From: Flavipsychrobacter stenotrophus
GTDB taxonomy: Bacteria > Bacteroidota > Bacteroidia > Chitinophagales > Chitinophagaceae
NCBI GenBank assembly: GCA_947379685.1
Contig: CANCOG010000016.1
Span: 1 to 22,382 of the forward strand
Direction of reading: 5' to 3'
Length of the DNA stretch: 22,382 nucleotides
Positions 8,713-15,537 of this stretch are shown here, piece after piece. Within the stretch, counting starts at the first letter, position 1. Every line of letters starts with the position of its first letter. The position numbers were made by a program, and so were the translations under genes. Below the pieces are notes generated by a model. That model was not told where the DNA came from and made no database searches. It was given only the letters and a program-made list of their open reading frames with translations.

Positions 8713-9177
8713 ATGACAGGTCGTCTTTCATTATTCCTTATTGTACCGCTGTTTTTGCTCTGCTCTTCCACCCTTTTCGGGGCCGATAATAATTACTTCC
8801 AACACAAGAAGTTTTTCTACCTGTGCACCATTACTAAGGAGTGCTTTGGCTGCGAGTCATGCACCAAGGAAATGTATAAAGTGAAGATCAGAAATAACGC
8901 CGACAAAAGAATTAAATCGATATACTACCAATATTATTCTCCATTGTATGAAAAAGTAGTAACAAGAGAAGCCGTAGTTGAGGGCGACCTGGTCGAAAAA
9001 CAGAATTTCGGTACATTATTCATTTGTGTCAATAACCGCTTCCACTGGGTGATCAGCAAGATCGTTTATGAAGATGACAGTTTTGAAAATTTCCTTGTTG
9101 ACGGCCCACTGAAAAAATACCACCAGGAACCGGACGAATGCGATTGCAACACAACACCAAGACAAAGAAAACACTAA
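8713..9177 (+). CDS. Small Cys-rich exported protein of unknown function
   Basis: 154 residues; I do not recognise the family. An N-terminal signal peptide is clear (LSLFLIVPLFLLCSSTLFGA), cleaved near residue 24. The mature part has seven cysteines. Four are clustered as C38-x5-C44-x2-C47-x2-C50, one is at 105, and C143-x-C145 lies near the basic C-terminus (TPRQRKH). Residues 55-130 alternate polar and aromatic residues (KVKIRNNADKRIKSIYYQYY, FHWVISKIVYEDDSFENFLV) and look like a beta-sandwich. The Cys cluster could bind metal or form disulfides in the periplasm. No sorting domain is present. It appears monocistronic, with a structured leader upstream and a strong terminator 16 bp after the stop. 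Confidence 0.8.
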   Translation: MTGRLSLFLIVPLFLLCSSTLFGADNNYFQHKKFFYLCTITKECFGCESCTKEMYKVKIRNNADKRIKSIYYQYYSPLYEKVVTREAVVEGDLVEKQNFGTLFICVNNRFHWVISKIVYEDDSFENFLVDGPLKKYHQEPDECDCNTTPRQRKH

Positions 9178-9193
9178 AAATAATTTGAAAACG

Positions 9194-9221
9194 TATCCAC
9201 TGAAAAGTGGATATTTTTTTT
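9194..9221 (+). terminator. Intrinsic terminator after the Cys-rich protein gene
   Basis: TATCCACT (9194-9201) and AGTGGATA (9206-9213) form a perfect 8-bp stem around a GAAA tetraloop, followed by eight T (9214-9221). It is a textbook intrinsic terminator, only 16 bp before the rhodanese start codon. Confidence 0.92.
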
Positions 9222-9237
9222 GAAATGATCTCTTTCA

Positions 9238-9537
9238 ATGCGCCAACCAATGATTCAACTCACCCCGGCCGAATTTCAAGAATGGACGCAATCAGACCAT
9301 CCATTTACCCTGGTAGATGTGCGTGAGGATTGGGAACGTGATGCATTCAATATTGGTGGATTACACATTCCCCTTGGAGACCTGATCGGCCGAAAGAACG
9401 AGTTGCCAACGGAAAAGGACATTGTCTTGTACTGCGAAAAAGGAATCAGGAGCCAGATCGCTGCCCAACGGCTTGAAGGTTTTGGATTTGCTCGATTGTT
9501 CAACCTTGTTGGGGGAATGAAAGGTTGGCGAAGTTAA
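9238..9537 (+). CDS. Single-domain rhodanese-like sulfurtransferase
   Basis: 99-residue rhodanese fold of the GlpE/PspE kind, which carries sulfane sulfur as a persulfide on its active-site cysteine. Visible are LVDVREDWE (Asp27, Arg29), HIPLGDL, the active loop CEKGIRS with Cys66 and Arg71 after a YC strand, and GGMKGW near the end. No signal peptide is visible, so it should be cytoplasmic. The second Met (codon 5, ATG at 9250, MIQLTPAEF) fits the family's usual N-terminus as well as the first, and neither has a good ribosome binding site. The gene starts 16 bp behind a strong terminator, so it needs a promoter inside the preceding gene or terminator readthrough. A link to sulfuration of the convergent formate dehydrogenase is only a guess. 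Confidence 0.93.
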   Translation: MRQPMIQLTPAEFQEWTQSDHPFTLVDVREDWERDAFNIGGLHIPLGDLIGRKNELPTEKDIVLYCEKGIRSQIAAQRLEGFGFARLFNLVGGMKGWRS

Positions 9538-9571
9538 TAGCCCACCATCTTGATCTCAGGCACCATCACAT

Positions 9572-9697
9572 CTAATTTAGGAAATCAGAAAGTGATTGTT
9601 TCCTTTTACTAGATTTCTTCATTGTTTCAACTTCTTCAAATGCTTCCGTTAGGTCAGAGGTCAATTTGAGCCGCTGTTCATATTTAAAGACGCTCAT
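9572..9697 (-). CDS. Small 41-residue hypothetical protein
   Basis: ATG at 9695-9697 to TAG at 9572-9574, translating to MSVFKYEQRLKLTSDLTEAF followed by EEVETMKKSSKRKQSLSDFLN. The composition is protein-like: a helical acidic middle, then a basic stretch ending in SDFLN. An AAGG lies about 9 bases before the start. The C-terminal pattern (EAFEEVE, basic linker, DFLN) recalls C-termini of short Bacteroidota antitoxins, but there is no toxin partner beside it. It could be a standalone small protein or a relic. It starts 12 bp downstream of the T-tract of the formate dehydrogenase terminator on the same strand, and is convergent with the rhodanese gene. Confidence 0.4.
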   Translation of the reverse strand: MSVFKYEQRLKLTSDLTEAFEEVETMKKSSKRKQSLSDFLN

Positions 9698-9708
9698 CGA
9701 TAACCTTG

Positions 9709-9755
9709 AAAAAAAACGGCAGCAGGATAGAATGAATCTTACCCCTGCTGCCGTT
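9709..9755 (-). terminator. Intrinsic terminator of the formate dehydrogenase operon
   Basis: On the minus strand, AACGGCAGCAGG (complement of 9744-9755) pairs over 12 bp with CCTGCTGCCGTT (complement of 9715-9726), followed by a run of eight T (9709-9716; the last two stem bases are part of the run). It starts about 62 bp after the stop of the catalytic subunit. Confidence 0.92.
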
Positions 9756-9817
9756 CACAAACCGAATGTCAATTTTATATTTTCATTATTTGCCTTTCTT
9801 TGCTATAAATCAGCCAC

Positions 9818-12610
9818 CTACGCCATCACTTTCTTCTTAAATTCTCCCTTGCTTTTCCTTATGTTGCAGGCAACTACCTTGTATTCAGGGCACAAAGCTT
9901 CAGAATCGGAGACGCTGGAAGTGATGTTGTTCAACATAATCTCAGGGAAGTGGAAGGTACTACTCAGAATACCTGGCTTAACTTCATCTGTTATTTTTGC
10001 CATTATGTCGCACTTCCCACGAGGCGATTCAACGCAAACCATATCGCCATCGGCAATCATATGTTTGGCTGCGTCGGCCGGGTTAATGAGCAACACATCG
10101 TCACGCAGAATCAATACATTATTTGTTCTGCGTGTCATAGCACCGCAGTTATAGTGCTCGAGTTCACGATTAGTGGTAATGATATAAGGATATTTCTTTT
10201 CATTATCTACCAACTCCTGCGACTTCTTATAATTATTATGTACAAACTTACCCTTACCTCTTTTAAAGGATTCAGTGTGCAGAATATCCGTTCCCTTGCC
10301 TTCTTTGTTTACAGGCCACTGCTTACCGTTCTCTCCTAATTCATTCCACTTTACACCTTCGAAGAAAGGAACAATTCTTGCAACCTCTTCCAATACCCAT
10401 TCAGGATCATAATCTGGCTGAGGATAACCCATACGGTTCATGATATCTACCATTATCTGGCCATCACTCTTGGTTCCTTCTATTGGTGCAACAACTGCAT
10501 TCACTCTTTGTATTCTCCTTTCACCATTAGTAAATGTGCCGCTTTTTTCCAGGAACGATGAAGCAGGAAGAATTACCGTAGCCAGTTTTGCAGTTTCAGT
10601 CATGAATAATTCCTGAACCACGAACAACTCCAGCTTGCTCAGCGCCTCAACAACATGGTGCGTGTTCGGATCTGTTTGAGCCATATCTTCTCCTATCACC
10701 CACATCGCCTTCATTTTGCCACTGAGTGCGGCATCATACATCTGGGGTATTTTCAAGCCTACATAATCAGGCAACTTAGCCTGGTAGAACTCTTCGTACA
10801 TTTTGTGGTATTCAGGTACAGTAACGTCATAGTACCCTGCTCCCTGATAAGGCTGGCAGCCCATGTCGGCAGAACCCTGTACATTGTTCTGGCCACGGAG
10901 CGGGTTAACTCCCACACCCGGACGACCAATGTTACCGGTTATCATGGCCAAACTAGTAATGAGCATAATAGTAAACGTGCCCTGAGAATGCTCCGTAACA
11001 CCGAGACCATGGAACTCCATGGCGTTTGGGGCACTGGCATAGGCGATAGCTGCATCACGAACCAATTTCTTGTCCACACCGCAAATCGCTTCCAGTTCGT
11101 CCATATTCTGCGCAAGAATTTCCTGCTTGAACTCTTCGTAGCCTTCAGTGCGCTGTGCAATAAAGTCTTTGTCTTCCCTGCCTTCAGAAATAATGTAGTA
11201 CAACATCATATTGAGCAGGGCCATATTGGTGCCCGGGCGCAACTGGAGGTGGTAGGTAGCATATTTTGCCAACTCAGTACGGCGTGGGTCAATAACTATT
11301 GACGTTTTACCGCTCATAGCCACCTGCTTCAGTTTCGCACCGGTAACTGGGTGGCCGTCTGTAGGGTTGGCGCCTATAACCATGATGCAATCAGTCAATT
11401 TCAGGTCCTTTATGGAATTGGTAGCTGCCCCTGTACCAAACGTGCGCTGCATACCTATTGCCGTAGGAGAGTGACACACACGTGCACAACAATCGATATT
11501 ATTTGTACCCATTACAGCACGAATAAATTTCTGCATGAGGTAGTTCTCCTCATTTGTACCGCGCGATGAAGAGATCCCAGCTATTGAATCGGGGCCGTAC
11601 TTACCCTTAATTTCAGTCAGTCTATTGGCAATAAAATCATAAGCTTCGTCCCAGGTTGCTTCTACGAACTCGCCGTTTTTCTTTATTAACGGTGTTCGTA
11701 AACGATCCTTGTGGTTGTAGAAAGCAAATGCATAACGACCTTTCAGGCAAGTATGGCCCTGATTGGTTTCTGCAGTATAAGGTGCCTGAATTGACTTGAT
11801 CTTACCGCCCTTTACAGCGACTTCCAGGTTACAACCCACACCACAATAAGTACAAATTGTACGTACTTTTTTATCTACCTGTATTGATTTCGATTCGAAA
11901 ATATCGGAAATAGCAGAGGTCGGGCAAGCCTGTGCGCAAGCGCCGCAACTCACACAATCAGACAAATTGAACGTAGTTTCAATCCCCTTTACAATGTGGC
12001 TATCGAAGCCACGACCCGCCATGCTCAGCACAAACTGCCCCTGAACCTCGTCGCATGCGCGCACACAACGGAAACAGTTGATACACTTTGACATATCAGA
12101 AGTCATGTAGGGATGACTGAGATCTTTAGTGCGGTCGAGGTGGTTCTTGCCTTCCGGATAACGCACGTCGCGCACACCTACTTTAGCGGCAACGGCTTGT
12201 AATTCGCAATTATTATTTACTTCACAGGTAAGACAGTCCAGCGGGTGGTCAGTCAGTACCAGTTCAATGATGTTTTTTCTTAAAGCCTGGATCCTGTCAG
12301 AATGCGGGTAAATATAGGTGCCTGCAGTAATGGGCGTGTGGCACGAAGCCTGAGCCTTTACCGGGCCATTGGCTTTTAGGGCAACATCGACACTACACAC
12401 ACGGCAAGAACCAAACGGATCGAGGTTTGGCGCATCACAAAGTGTAGGCACGTAGTCCTTGCCAAAATTCCTTTTCAGGAACGCAAGAATGGTTTCCCCT
12501 TCTTGTATTTTATATGGCTGATCGTCAATATAGGCTACCTTGGTATCTGTTTGTACAGGAGAAGTACCACTGCCGCCCTGCTTGCTTTCTACATAAAATT
12601 GCTTACTCAT
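9818..12610 (-). CDS. fdhF: Formate dehydrogenase catalytic (alpha) subunit, Cys-type, NuoG-like N-terminus
   Basis: Molybdenum (or tungsten) bis-MGD enzyme interconverting formate and CO2, 930 residues, the size and architecture of FdsA/FdhF of soluble NAD-linked formate dehydrogenases. In order: [2Fe-2S] ferredoxin domain (Cys58, 69, 72, 90); His-Cys3 [4Fe-4S] site (His122, Cys126, 129, 135); two [4Fe-4S] ferredoxin motifs (C176-x2-C-x2-C-x3-C186 and C219-x2-C-x2-C-x3-C229); the molybdopterin-domain [4Fe-4S] (C253-x2-C256-x3-C260, C288); and the catalytic segment RVCHSPTAIG with Cys379-His380. Cys replaces selenocysteine at the metal. The C-terminal MGD-binding domain spans about 800-930. 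It has no Tat signal, so it is cytoplasmic. Its electron partner is the NuoE-NuoF fusion encoded 335 bp upstream. No fdhD or molybdenum-cofactor gene is in the window. It appears to have its own promoter at 12692-12724, and a strong terminator follows. Confidence 0.93.
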   Translation of the reverse strand: MSKQFYVESKQGGSGTSPVQTDTKVAYIDDQPYKIQEGETILAFLKRNFGKDYVPTLCDAPNLDPFGSCRVCSVDVALKANGPVKAQASCHTPITAGTYIYPHSDRIQALRKNIIELVLTDHPLDCLTCEVNNNCELQAVAAKVGVRDVRYPEGKNHLDRTKDLSHPYMTSDMSKCINCFRCVRACDEVQGQFVLSMAGRGFDSHIVKGIETTFNLSDCVSCGACAQACPTSAISDIFESKSIQVDKKVRTICTYCGVGCNLEVAVKGGKIKSIQAPYTAETNQGHTCLKGRYAFAFYNHKDRLRTPLIKKNGEFVEATWDEAYDFIANRLTEIKGKYGPDSIAGISSSRGTNEENYLMQKFIRAVMGTNNIDCCARVCHSPTAIGMQRTFGTGAATNSIKDLKLTDCIMVIGANPTDGHPVTGAKLKQVAMSGKTSIVIDPRRTELAKYATYHLQLRPGTNMALLNMMLYYIISEGREDKDFIAQRTEGYEEFKQEILAQNMDELEAICGVDKKLVRDAAIAYASAPNAMEFHGLGVTEHSQGTFTIMLITSLAMITGNIGRPGVGVNPLRGQNNVQGSADMGCQPYQGAGYYDVTVPEYHKMYEEFYQAKLPDYVGLKIPQMYDAALSGKMKAMWVIGEDMAQTDPNTHHVVEALSKLELFVVQELFMTETAKLATVILPASSFLEKSGTFTNGERRIQRVNAVVAPIEGTKSDGQIMVDIMNRMGYPQPDYDPEWVLEEVARIVPFFEGVKWNELGENGKQWPVNKEGKGTDILHTESFKRGKGKFVHNNYKKSQELVDNEKKYPYIITTNRELEHYNCGAMTRRTNNVLILRDDVLLINPADAAKHMIADGDMVCVESPRGKCDIMAKITDEVKPGILSSTFHFPEIMLNNITSSVSDSEALCPEYKVVACNIRKSKGEFKKKVMA

Positions 12611-12656
12611 GATGCGTGTTATTTGCTCAAAAATTGCTGTTATGATTACACACTAC

Positions 12657-12687
12657 TGCATATTGGGTGCTGACACCCAACTATGCA
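12657..12687 (-). promoter_or_regulatory. Strong hairpin in the leader of the formate dehydrogenase alpha gene
   Basis: TGCATA (12657-12662) plus TTGGGTG (12663-12669) pair with CACCCAA (12674-12680) plus TATGCA (12682-12687). This gives a 13-bp stem with a CTGA loop and a single bulged base at 12681. It begins a few bases after the predicted -7 box, so it would form the very 5' end of the transcript. No T-tract follows, so it is not a plain terminator. mRNA protection or operator function is inference. Confidence 0.65.
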
Positions 12688-12691
12688 AGTT

Positions 12692-12724
12692 CAAATTTAG
12701 ATAATATTTTGGATATTGCAGCAA
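12692..12724 (-). promoter_or_regulatory. Putative promoter of the formate dehydrogenase alpha gene
   Basis: On the minus strand TTG (complement of 12722-12724) is followed after 22 bp by TAAATTTG (complement of 12692-12699), an exact TAnnTTTG. The start codon lies about 82 bp downstream. Confidence 0.5.
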
Positions 12725-12792
12725 TTGTGTCCTGGAAATCGGCAACTCATTGCTATTAAGGCCAAAGCACTGTCTAATCGCCAAAAAAGCCT

Positions 12793-12820
12793 GTTTTCGG
12801 TGATTATAATCACCGAAAAC
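12793..12820. promoter_or_regulatory. 28-bp perfect palindrome, likely operator
   Basis: Left arm GTTTTCGGTGATTA (12793-12806) is the exact reverse complement of the right arm (12807-12820), with no spacer and no mismatch. It lies about 69 bp upstream of the -33 element of the alpha-subunit promoter, centred near -120 from the predicted start. Binding site for a dimeric regulator is the simplest reading. In RNA it would be a hairpin, with AGGC then six T after it on the minus strand, so a weak terminator or attenuator role is also possible. Confidence 0.7.
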
Positions 12821-12945
12821 GTAGTATATATGTTGATTAGCATCCAAAATCACACTCGACTTTAGAAAAGTCAAATTTGCGATCGGATGAATGATCTTAC
12901 CTACACCCAATTACTGTATAAGCTAAAGAAATCAATTACCACCCA

Positions 12946-14598
12946 CTATTTCTGAAAATACTGCGCCAATTCTCCATCAAAATACTGTAAAGCATTTTTG
13001 ATGGGCAAAGGTAAACCTCCACCCAGTGCACAGAGTGAACCTATTTCCAAAGTTGTGAGCAAATCATTGAGCAGGGTCCGGTCCATTTTATAATCGGAAG
13101 TCATGGCTTTGTGAACCATTTCGTAACCACGGGTACTACCCAGGCGACATGGGAAACATTTACCACAGCTTTCGTGGGCTGTAAACTCAAATAGATGCTT
13201 GATATATAATACTATAGGAAACTCTTCGGGTAAACAAACCACTGAAGCATGGCCCAGCAGGAAACCATTTTGTGCGAAAGATTCGAAATCGACAGAGAGG
13301 TCCTTTATCTTTTCGACTGGCACCAATCCACCCAACGGGCCACCAATGTGCATTGCCTTGATATTGGATCTGAATCCGCCACCCAGTTCATTTATTACCA
13401 CAGATAGTGGCGTACCCATATCTACTTCATAAATGCCTGGCTTCTTAAAGTAACCATCGAGCGAAACGAGCTTTGTTCCGGTTGAACGCCCTTTACCAAA
13501 GGATGCAAACTTCGCACCACCGTTTTTGATGACGTAAGGGATACATGCCAGTGTTTCCACATTATTTACAACAGTCGGCTTGTTGAACAACCCCTGCTGA
13601 GTTGGATAAGGCGGGCGAACACGCACTTCCGGACGCTGCCCCTCAATACTAGAGAGCAACGCAGTTTCCTCACCGCATATATAAGCACCGAGAGCCTTTA
13701 TTACCTTGAAATCATAATTAAAACCTGAACCAAGAATATTTTCGCCAAGGAAGCCTTTTGCCTTTATATCATCAATTGCCTTTTGGGTAATCTCCACTGC
13801 CTCAGGGTATTCACCACGAATGTAGACAACGCCTGCGTTGGCTCCAGTGATATATCCTGCAATCATCATACCCAGCAAAACCGAGTGCGGCTGCTCTTCC
13901 AGCAGGTACCGGTCGCTGTAAGCACCGGGATCACCTTCGTCGGCATTACAAACAATATATTTCTGGCTATCAACTGTATTCTTACAGCTTTCCAGTTTGA
14001 ACCCAATAGGAAACCCTGCACCACCACGGCCGCGAAGACCTGATATTTTCAGTTCTTCCAGCAGTTCATCAGGAGTGCGCTTCAAGGTATCGGCCAGTAT
14101 AGTGTAGTAGGCATCAATCCCCGGAAATGGCGTTGTAAGCACAGGAGTGCCATATGACGCTACATTGTATTTATCTGCAACTACTTTTTTATCATTCTTA
14201 ATCGCCTCAATGTCGTTAATGGCATTGCCGGAATAGTTTTTACCCCCAACATGGAAGGAACTATTTTCGTGACAACGGCCCAGGCAACACATTTCACCAA
14301 TCTCTTCTTCAGTAAAATGAGCCGACAATTTTTCTTTTAGCGCAGGCTGTGTACCCGCGCTCAGGCAGCTGCTGCCATTACATATGTATGCCTTCTTGCC
14401 CTGATTTTCCGGGCGAAGGAAATCGTAAAAAGTTACTGAGCCATACACATTTGCTTTACCCATCAGGAACTCATCGGACAGGCGTTCTATATCTTCCTTC
14501 GCTACCGTTCCGGTGGCAGAAGCTGCGATACCCAGTTCCTCAAATAAATTCTCCCTAAGCCCTTTTCTGCGCGATAAATCGCCTAAATTTTTCGACAT
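12946..14598 (-). CDS. NuoE-NuoF fusion: NAD-binding diaphorase subunit of formate dehydrogenase
   Basis: 550-residue fusion of the FdsG/NuoE and FdsB/NuoF subunits, which pass electrons between NAD(H), FMN and the iron-sulfur chain of the catalytic subunit. Residues 1-135 are NuoE-like with a thioredoxin-fold [2Fe-2S] site (Cys73, Cys78, Cys104 or 105, Cys109). Residues 145-550 are NuoF-like: FMN loop GLRGRGGAGFPIG (188-199), NADH-site segment GAYICGEETALLSSIEGQRP (304-323), and [4Fe-4S] ligands CGKCFPC (478-484) and Cys523. It lacks the extra C-terminal ferredoxin domain of HydB-type bifurcating hydrogenases, so the simple NAD-linked Fds type is favoured. A complex I role is unlikely because no other nuo gene is present. 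It is the first gene of the fdh module, with a promoter overlapping an inverted repeat about 40 bp upstream. Confidence 0.93.
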   Translation of the reverse strand: MSKNLGDLSRRKGLRENLFEELGIAASATGTVAKEDIERLSDEFLMGKANVYGSVTFYDFLRPENQGKKAYICNGSSCLSAGTQPALKEKLSAHFTEEEIGEMCCLGRCHENSSFHVGGKNYSGNAINDIEAIKNDKKVVADKYNVASYGTPVLTTPFPGIDAYYTILADTLKRTPDELLEELKISGLRGRGGAGFPIGFKLESCKNTVDSQKYIVCNADEGDPGAYSDRYLLEEQPHSVLLGMMIAGYITGANAGVVYIRGEYPEAVEITQKAIDDIKAKGFLGENILGSGFNYDFKVIKALGAYICGEETALLSSIEGQRPEVRVRPPYPTQQGLFNKPTVVNNVETLACIPYVIKNGGAKFASFGKGRSTGTKLVSLDGYFKKPGIYEVDMGTPLSVVINELGGGFRSNIKAMHIGGPLGGLVPVEKIKDLSVDFESFAQNGFLLGHASVVCLPEEFPIVLYIKHLFEFTAHESCGKCFPCRLGSTRGYEMVHKAMTSDYKMDRTLLNDLLTTLEIGSLCALGGGLPLPIKNALQYFDGELAQYFQK

Positions 14599-14630
14599 AC
14601 CAATAGGATATTAACCCGCATATTGCGGTA

Positions 14631-14666
14631 CCGATGGTAAATATACTACATCGGGGAAATATTCAA
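14631..14666 (-). promoter_or_regulatory. Putative promoter with overlapping inverted repeat, diaphorase gene
   Basis: On the minus strand TTG (complement of 14664-14666)-N18-TATATTTA (complement of 14638-14645), one base off TAnnTTTG, about 40 bp before the ATG. The -7 box lies inside the inverted repeat CCGATG (14631-14636)-N12-CATCGG (14649-14654), well placed for a repressor to occlude it. Confidence 0.5.
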
Positions 14667-14884
14667 AATAAAGGATAGCAGAGGGATGAAAACAGACTGT
14701 AATTTTGCCGATTAAAGGGAGTCCAGATTGGGCACAAGTTGGAAGTGTTCAATACCTTTCAGCTATAGTATTGTTTCTTGTTAACCACGCAGCGCCCTAC
14801 AATACTGAGCCGTGCAATAAATAAAATGTCCATTAAAATTGTCTCTGAGTATCACTTAGCAACACACCCATTTGTATTTTTTCG

Positions 14885-14908
14885 TATTTTTGCATGTTCA
14901 AAGTTCAA
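14885..14908 (+). promoter_or_regulatory. -7 box and direct repeat before the antitoxin gene
   Basis: TATTTTTG (14885-14892) is an exact TAnnTTTG, 20 bp before the ATG at 14913. No well-spaced TTG lies upstream. Just downstream is a direct repeat of GTTCAA (14896-14901 and 14903-14908) with a one-base gap, a possible autoregulatory site for the antitoxin. Confidence 0.4.
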
Positions 14909-14912
14909 CAAA

Positions 14913-15137
14913 ATGGATGGATGCTTGTTAAAATATGACCTGCTCAGCCCCTTTGAAAAAAAGGAGGTTGGTGATTTCATAGATTTCCTGTTTAGTAAAA
15001 AGGAACAATCTGAAGGGATACAAAATTCTGAATATAAGAATCGCATACTTGCTGTTTCCACCTGGAGCGAAGATGACCTCAAACAATTTGAAGAAAACGC
15101 CAAATCCATTAATAAATGGCAACCACCAACTTGGTAA
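14913..15137 (+). CDS. Antitoxin of a VapBC-type (PIN) toxin-antitoxin pair
   Basis: 74 residues starting at the ATG at 14913 (MDGCLLKYDLLSPFEKKEVG). The open frame extends 45 codons further upstream, but that part covers the -7 box and its residues look unlike protein. The N-terminal helix FEKKEVGDFIDFLFSKKE resembles the DUF2281-like element of many short Bacteroidota antitoxins. The middle stretch ILAVSTWSEDDLKQFEENAK and the C-terminal KWQPPTW are the likely toxin-wrapping segment. The gene overlaps the toxin start by 22 bp, the usual antitoxin-first arrangement. It should neutralise the PIN ribonuclease and repress the operon; the DNA-binding mode is not evident. Confidence 0.82.
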   Translation: MDGCLLKYDLLSPFEKKEVGDFIDFLFSKKEQSEGIQNSEYKNRILAVSTWSEDDLKQFEENAKSINKWQPPTW

Positions 15138-15502
15138 TTGATACAAGTATTTTCATTGAGTATTTACGTGCTAAGGATAAGACGAAAACTATCCTTTTTT
15201 CAATACCTAACGATACAAAACTTGTCCTTTCTTCTGTCACACTTTACGAACTATATATGGGAGCAACAACGGAGGAAAAAGTTAGAGATATACAACTGCT
15301 TACCACAAATCTTTCAATTCTGCCATTTAACGAAGAAGTTGCCATTCAAGCGGCAAATATCTATCATGAATTAAAACGAGCTAATCAAATAATCGAATTC
15401 CGCGATATTTTTATTGGCGCAACTTGCATTGTATATGATTTTCCGCTAAAAACGATAAATGCCAAGCATTTTACCCGCATCAGAGGGATAAAACTCCAAT
15501 AA
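15116..15502 (+). CDS. vapC: PIN-domain ribonuclease toxin, VapC family
   Basis: 128-residue PIN domain, the usual VapC length. It acts as an Mg2+-dependent endoribonuclease, typically on tRNA or rRNA loops. The acidic residues sit in the expected places: Asp9 in VIDTSIFIEYL, Glu45 in TLYELYMGA and Asp97 in FRDIFIGA. The fourth position falls in the TINAKHFTRI motif (Asn115), which is common in this group. The start ATG at 15116 lies within the antitoxin gene (22-bp overlap), indicating coupled translation. It is convergent with the fabF-type gene, with only 35 bp between stops and no visible terminator there. Confidence 0.92.
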   Translation: MATTNLVIDTSIFIEYLRAKDKTKTILFSIPNDTKLVLSSVTLYELYMGATTEEKVRDIQLLTTNLSILPFNEEVAIQAANIYHELKRANQIIEFRDIFIGATCIVYDFPLKTINAKHFTRIRGIKLQ

Positions 15503-15537
15503 ACAAGCTGCGCCAATAACAAGTCAAACCCAACTAC

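Larger units (their letters stand above)
12611..12945 (-). other. Structured 335-bp spacer between the two formate dehydrogenase genes
   Basis: Unusually long for a gap inside an enzyme operon. Read on the minus strand it holds, in order, a 28-bp perfect palindrome (12793-12820), a consensus-like promoter (12692-12724) and a 13-bp hairpin (12657-12687). An 85-codon frame (12653-12910) exists, but it opens only at a TTG directly after a stop, has no internal ATG before its last few codons and no ribosome binding site, so I do not call it a gene. Confidence 0.6.
14599..14912. other. Divergent promoter region between formate dehydrogenase and VapBC-type genes
   Basis: Holds the promoter of the diaphorase gene on the minus strand and a -7 box for the antitoxin on the plus strand. 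Between them is an 8-bp inverted repeat, AGTATTGT (14767-14774) and ACAATACT (14799-14806), with a 24-bp spacer and no T-tract. A small CCGCA-tat-TGCGG hairpin lies at 14616-14628, in the leader of the diaphorase gene. I see nothing else. Confidence 0.5.

Noticed and set aside
8540..8716. 58-codon plus-strand frame overlapping the start of the Cys-rich protein gene (stop shares ATGA)
   Set aside because: Its composition is odd (Cys/Arg run produced by the hairpins), it contains the -7 box and both hairpins, and no family is recognisable. It is better explained as leader RNA.
10655..11302. 215-codon plus-strand frame opposite the formate dehydrogenase gene
   Set aside because: It is antisense to a strongly conserved catalytic subunit, with no protein-like features.
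12653..12910. 85-codon open frame between the two formate dehydrogenase genes
   Set aside because: It opens only at a TTG right after a stop, has no ATG before its last few codons and no ribosome binding site, and it spans the palindrome, promoter and hairpin. A faint LytTR-like look was not strong enough to call.
14778..14912. 45-codon N-terminal extension of the antitoxin frame
   Set aside because: It covers the predicted -7 box and has no protein-like pattern; the ATG at 14913 fits family length.
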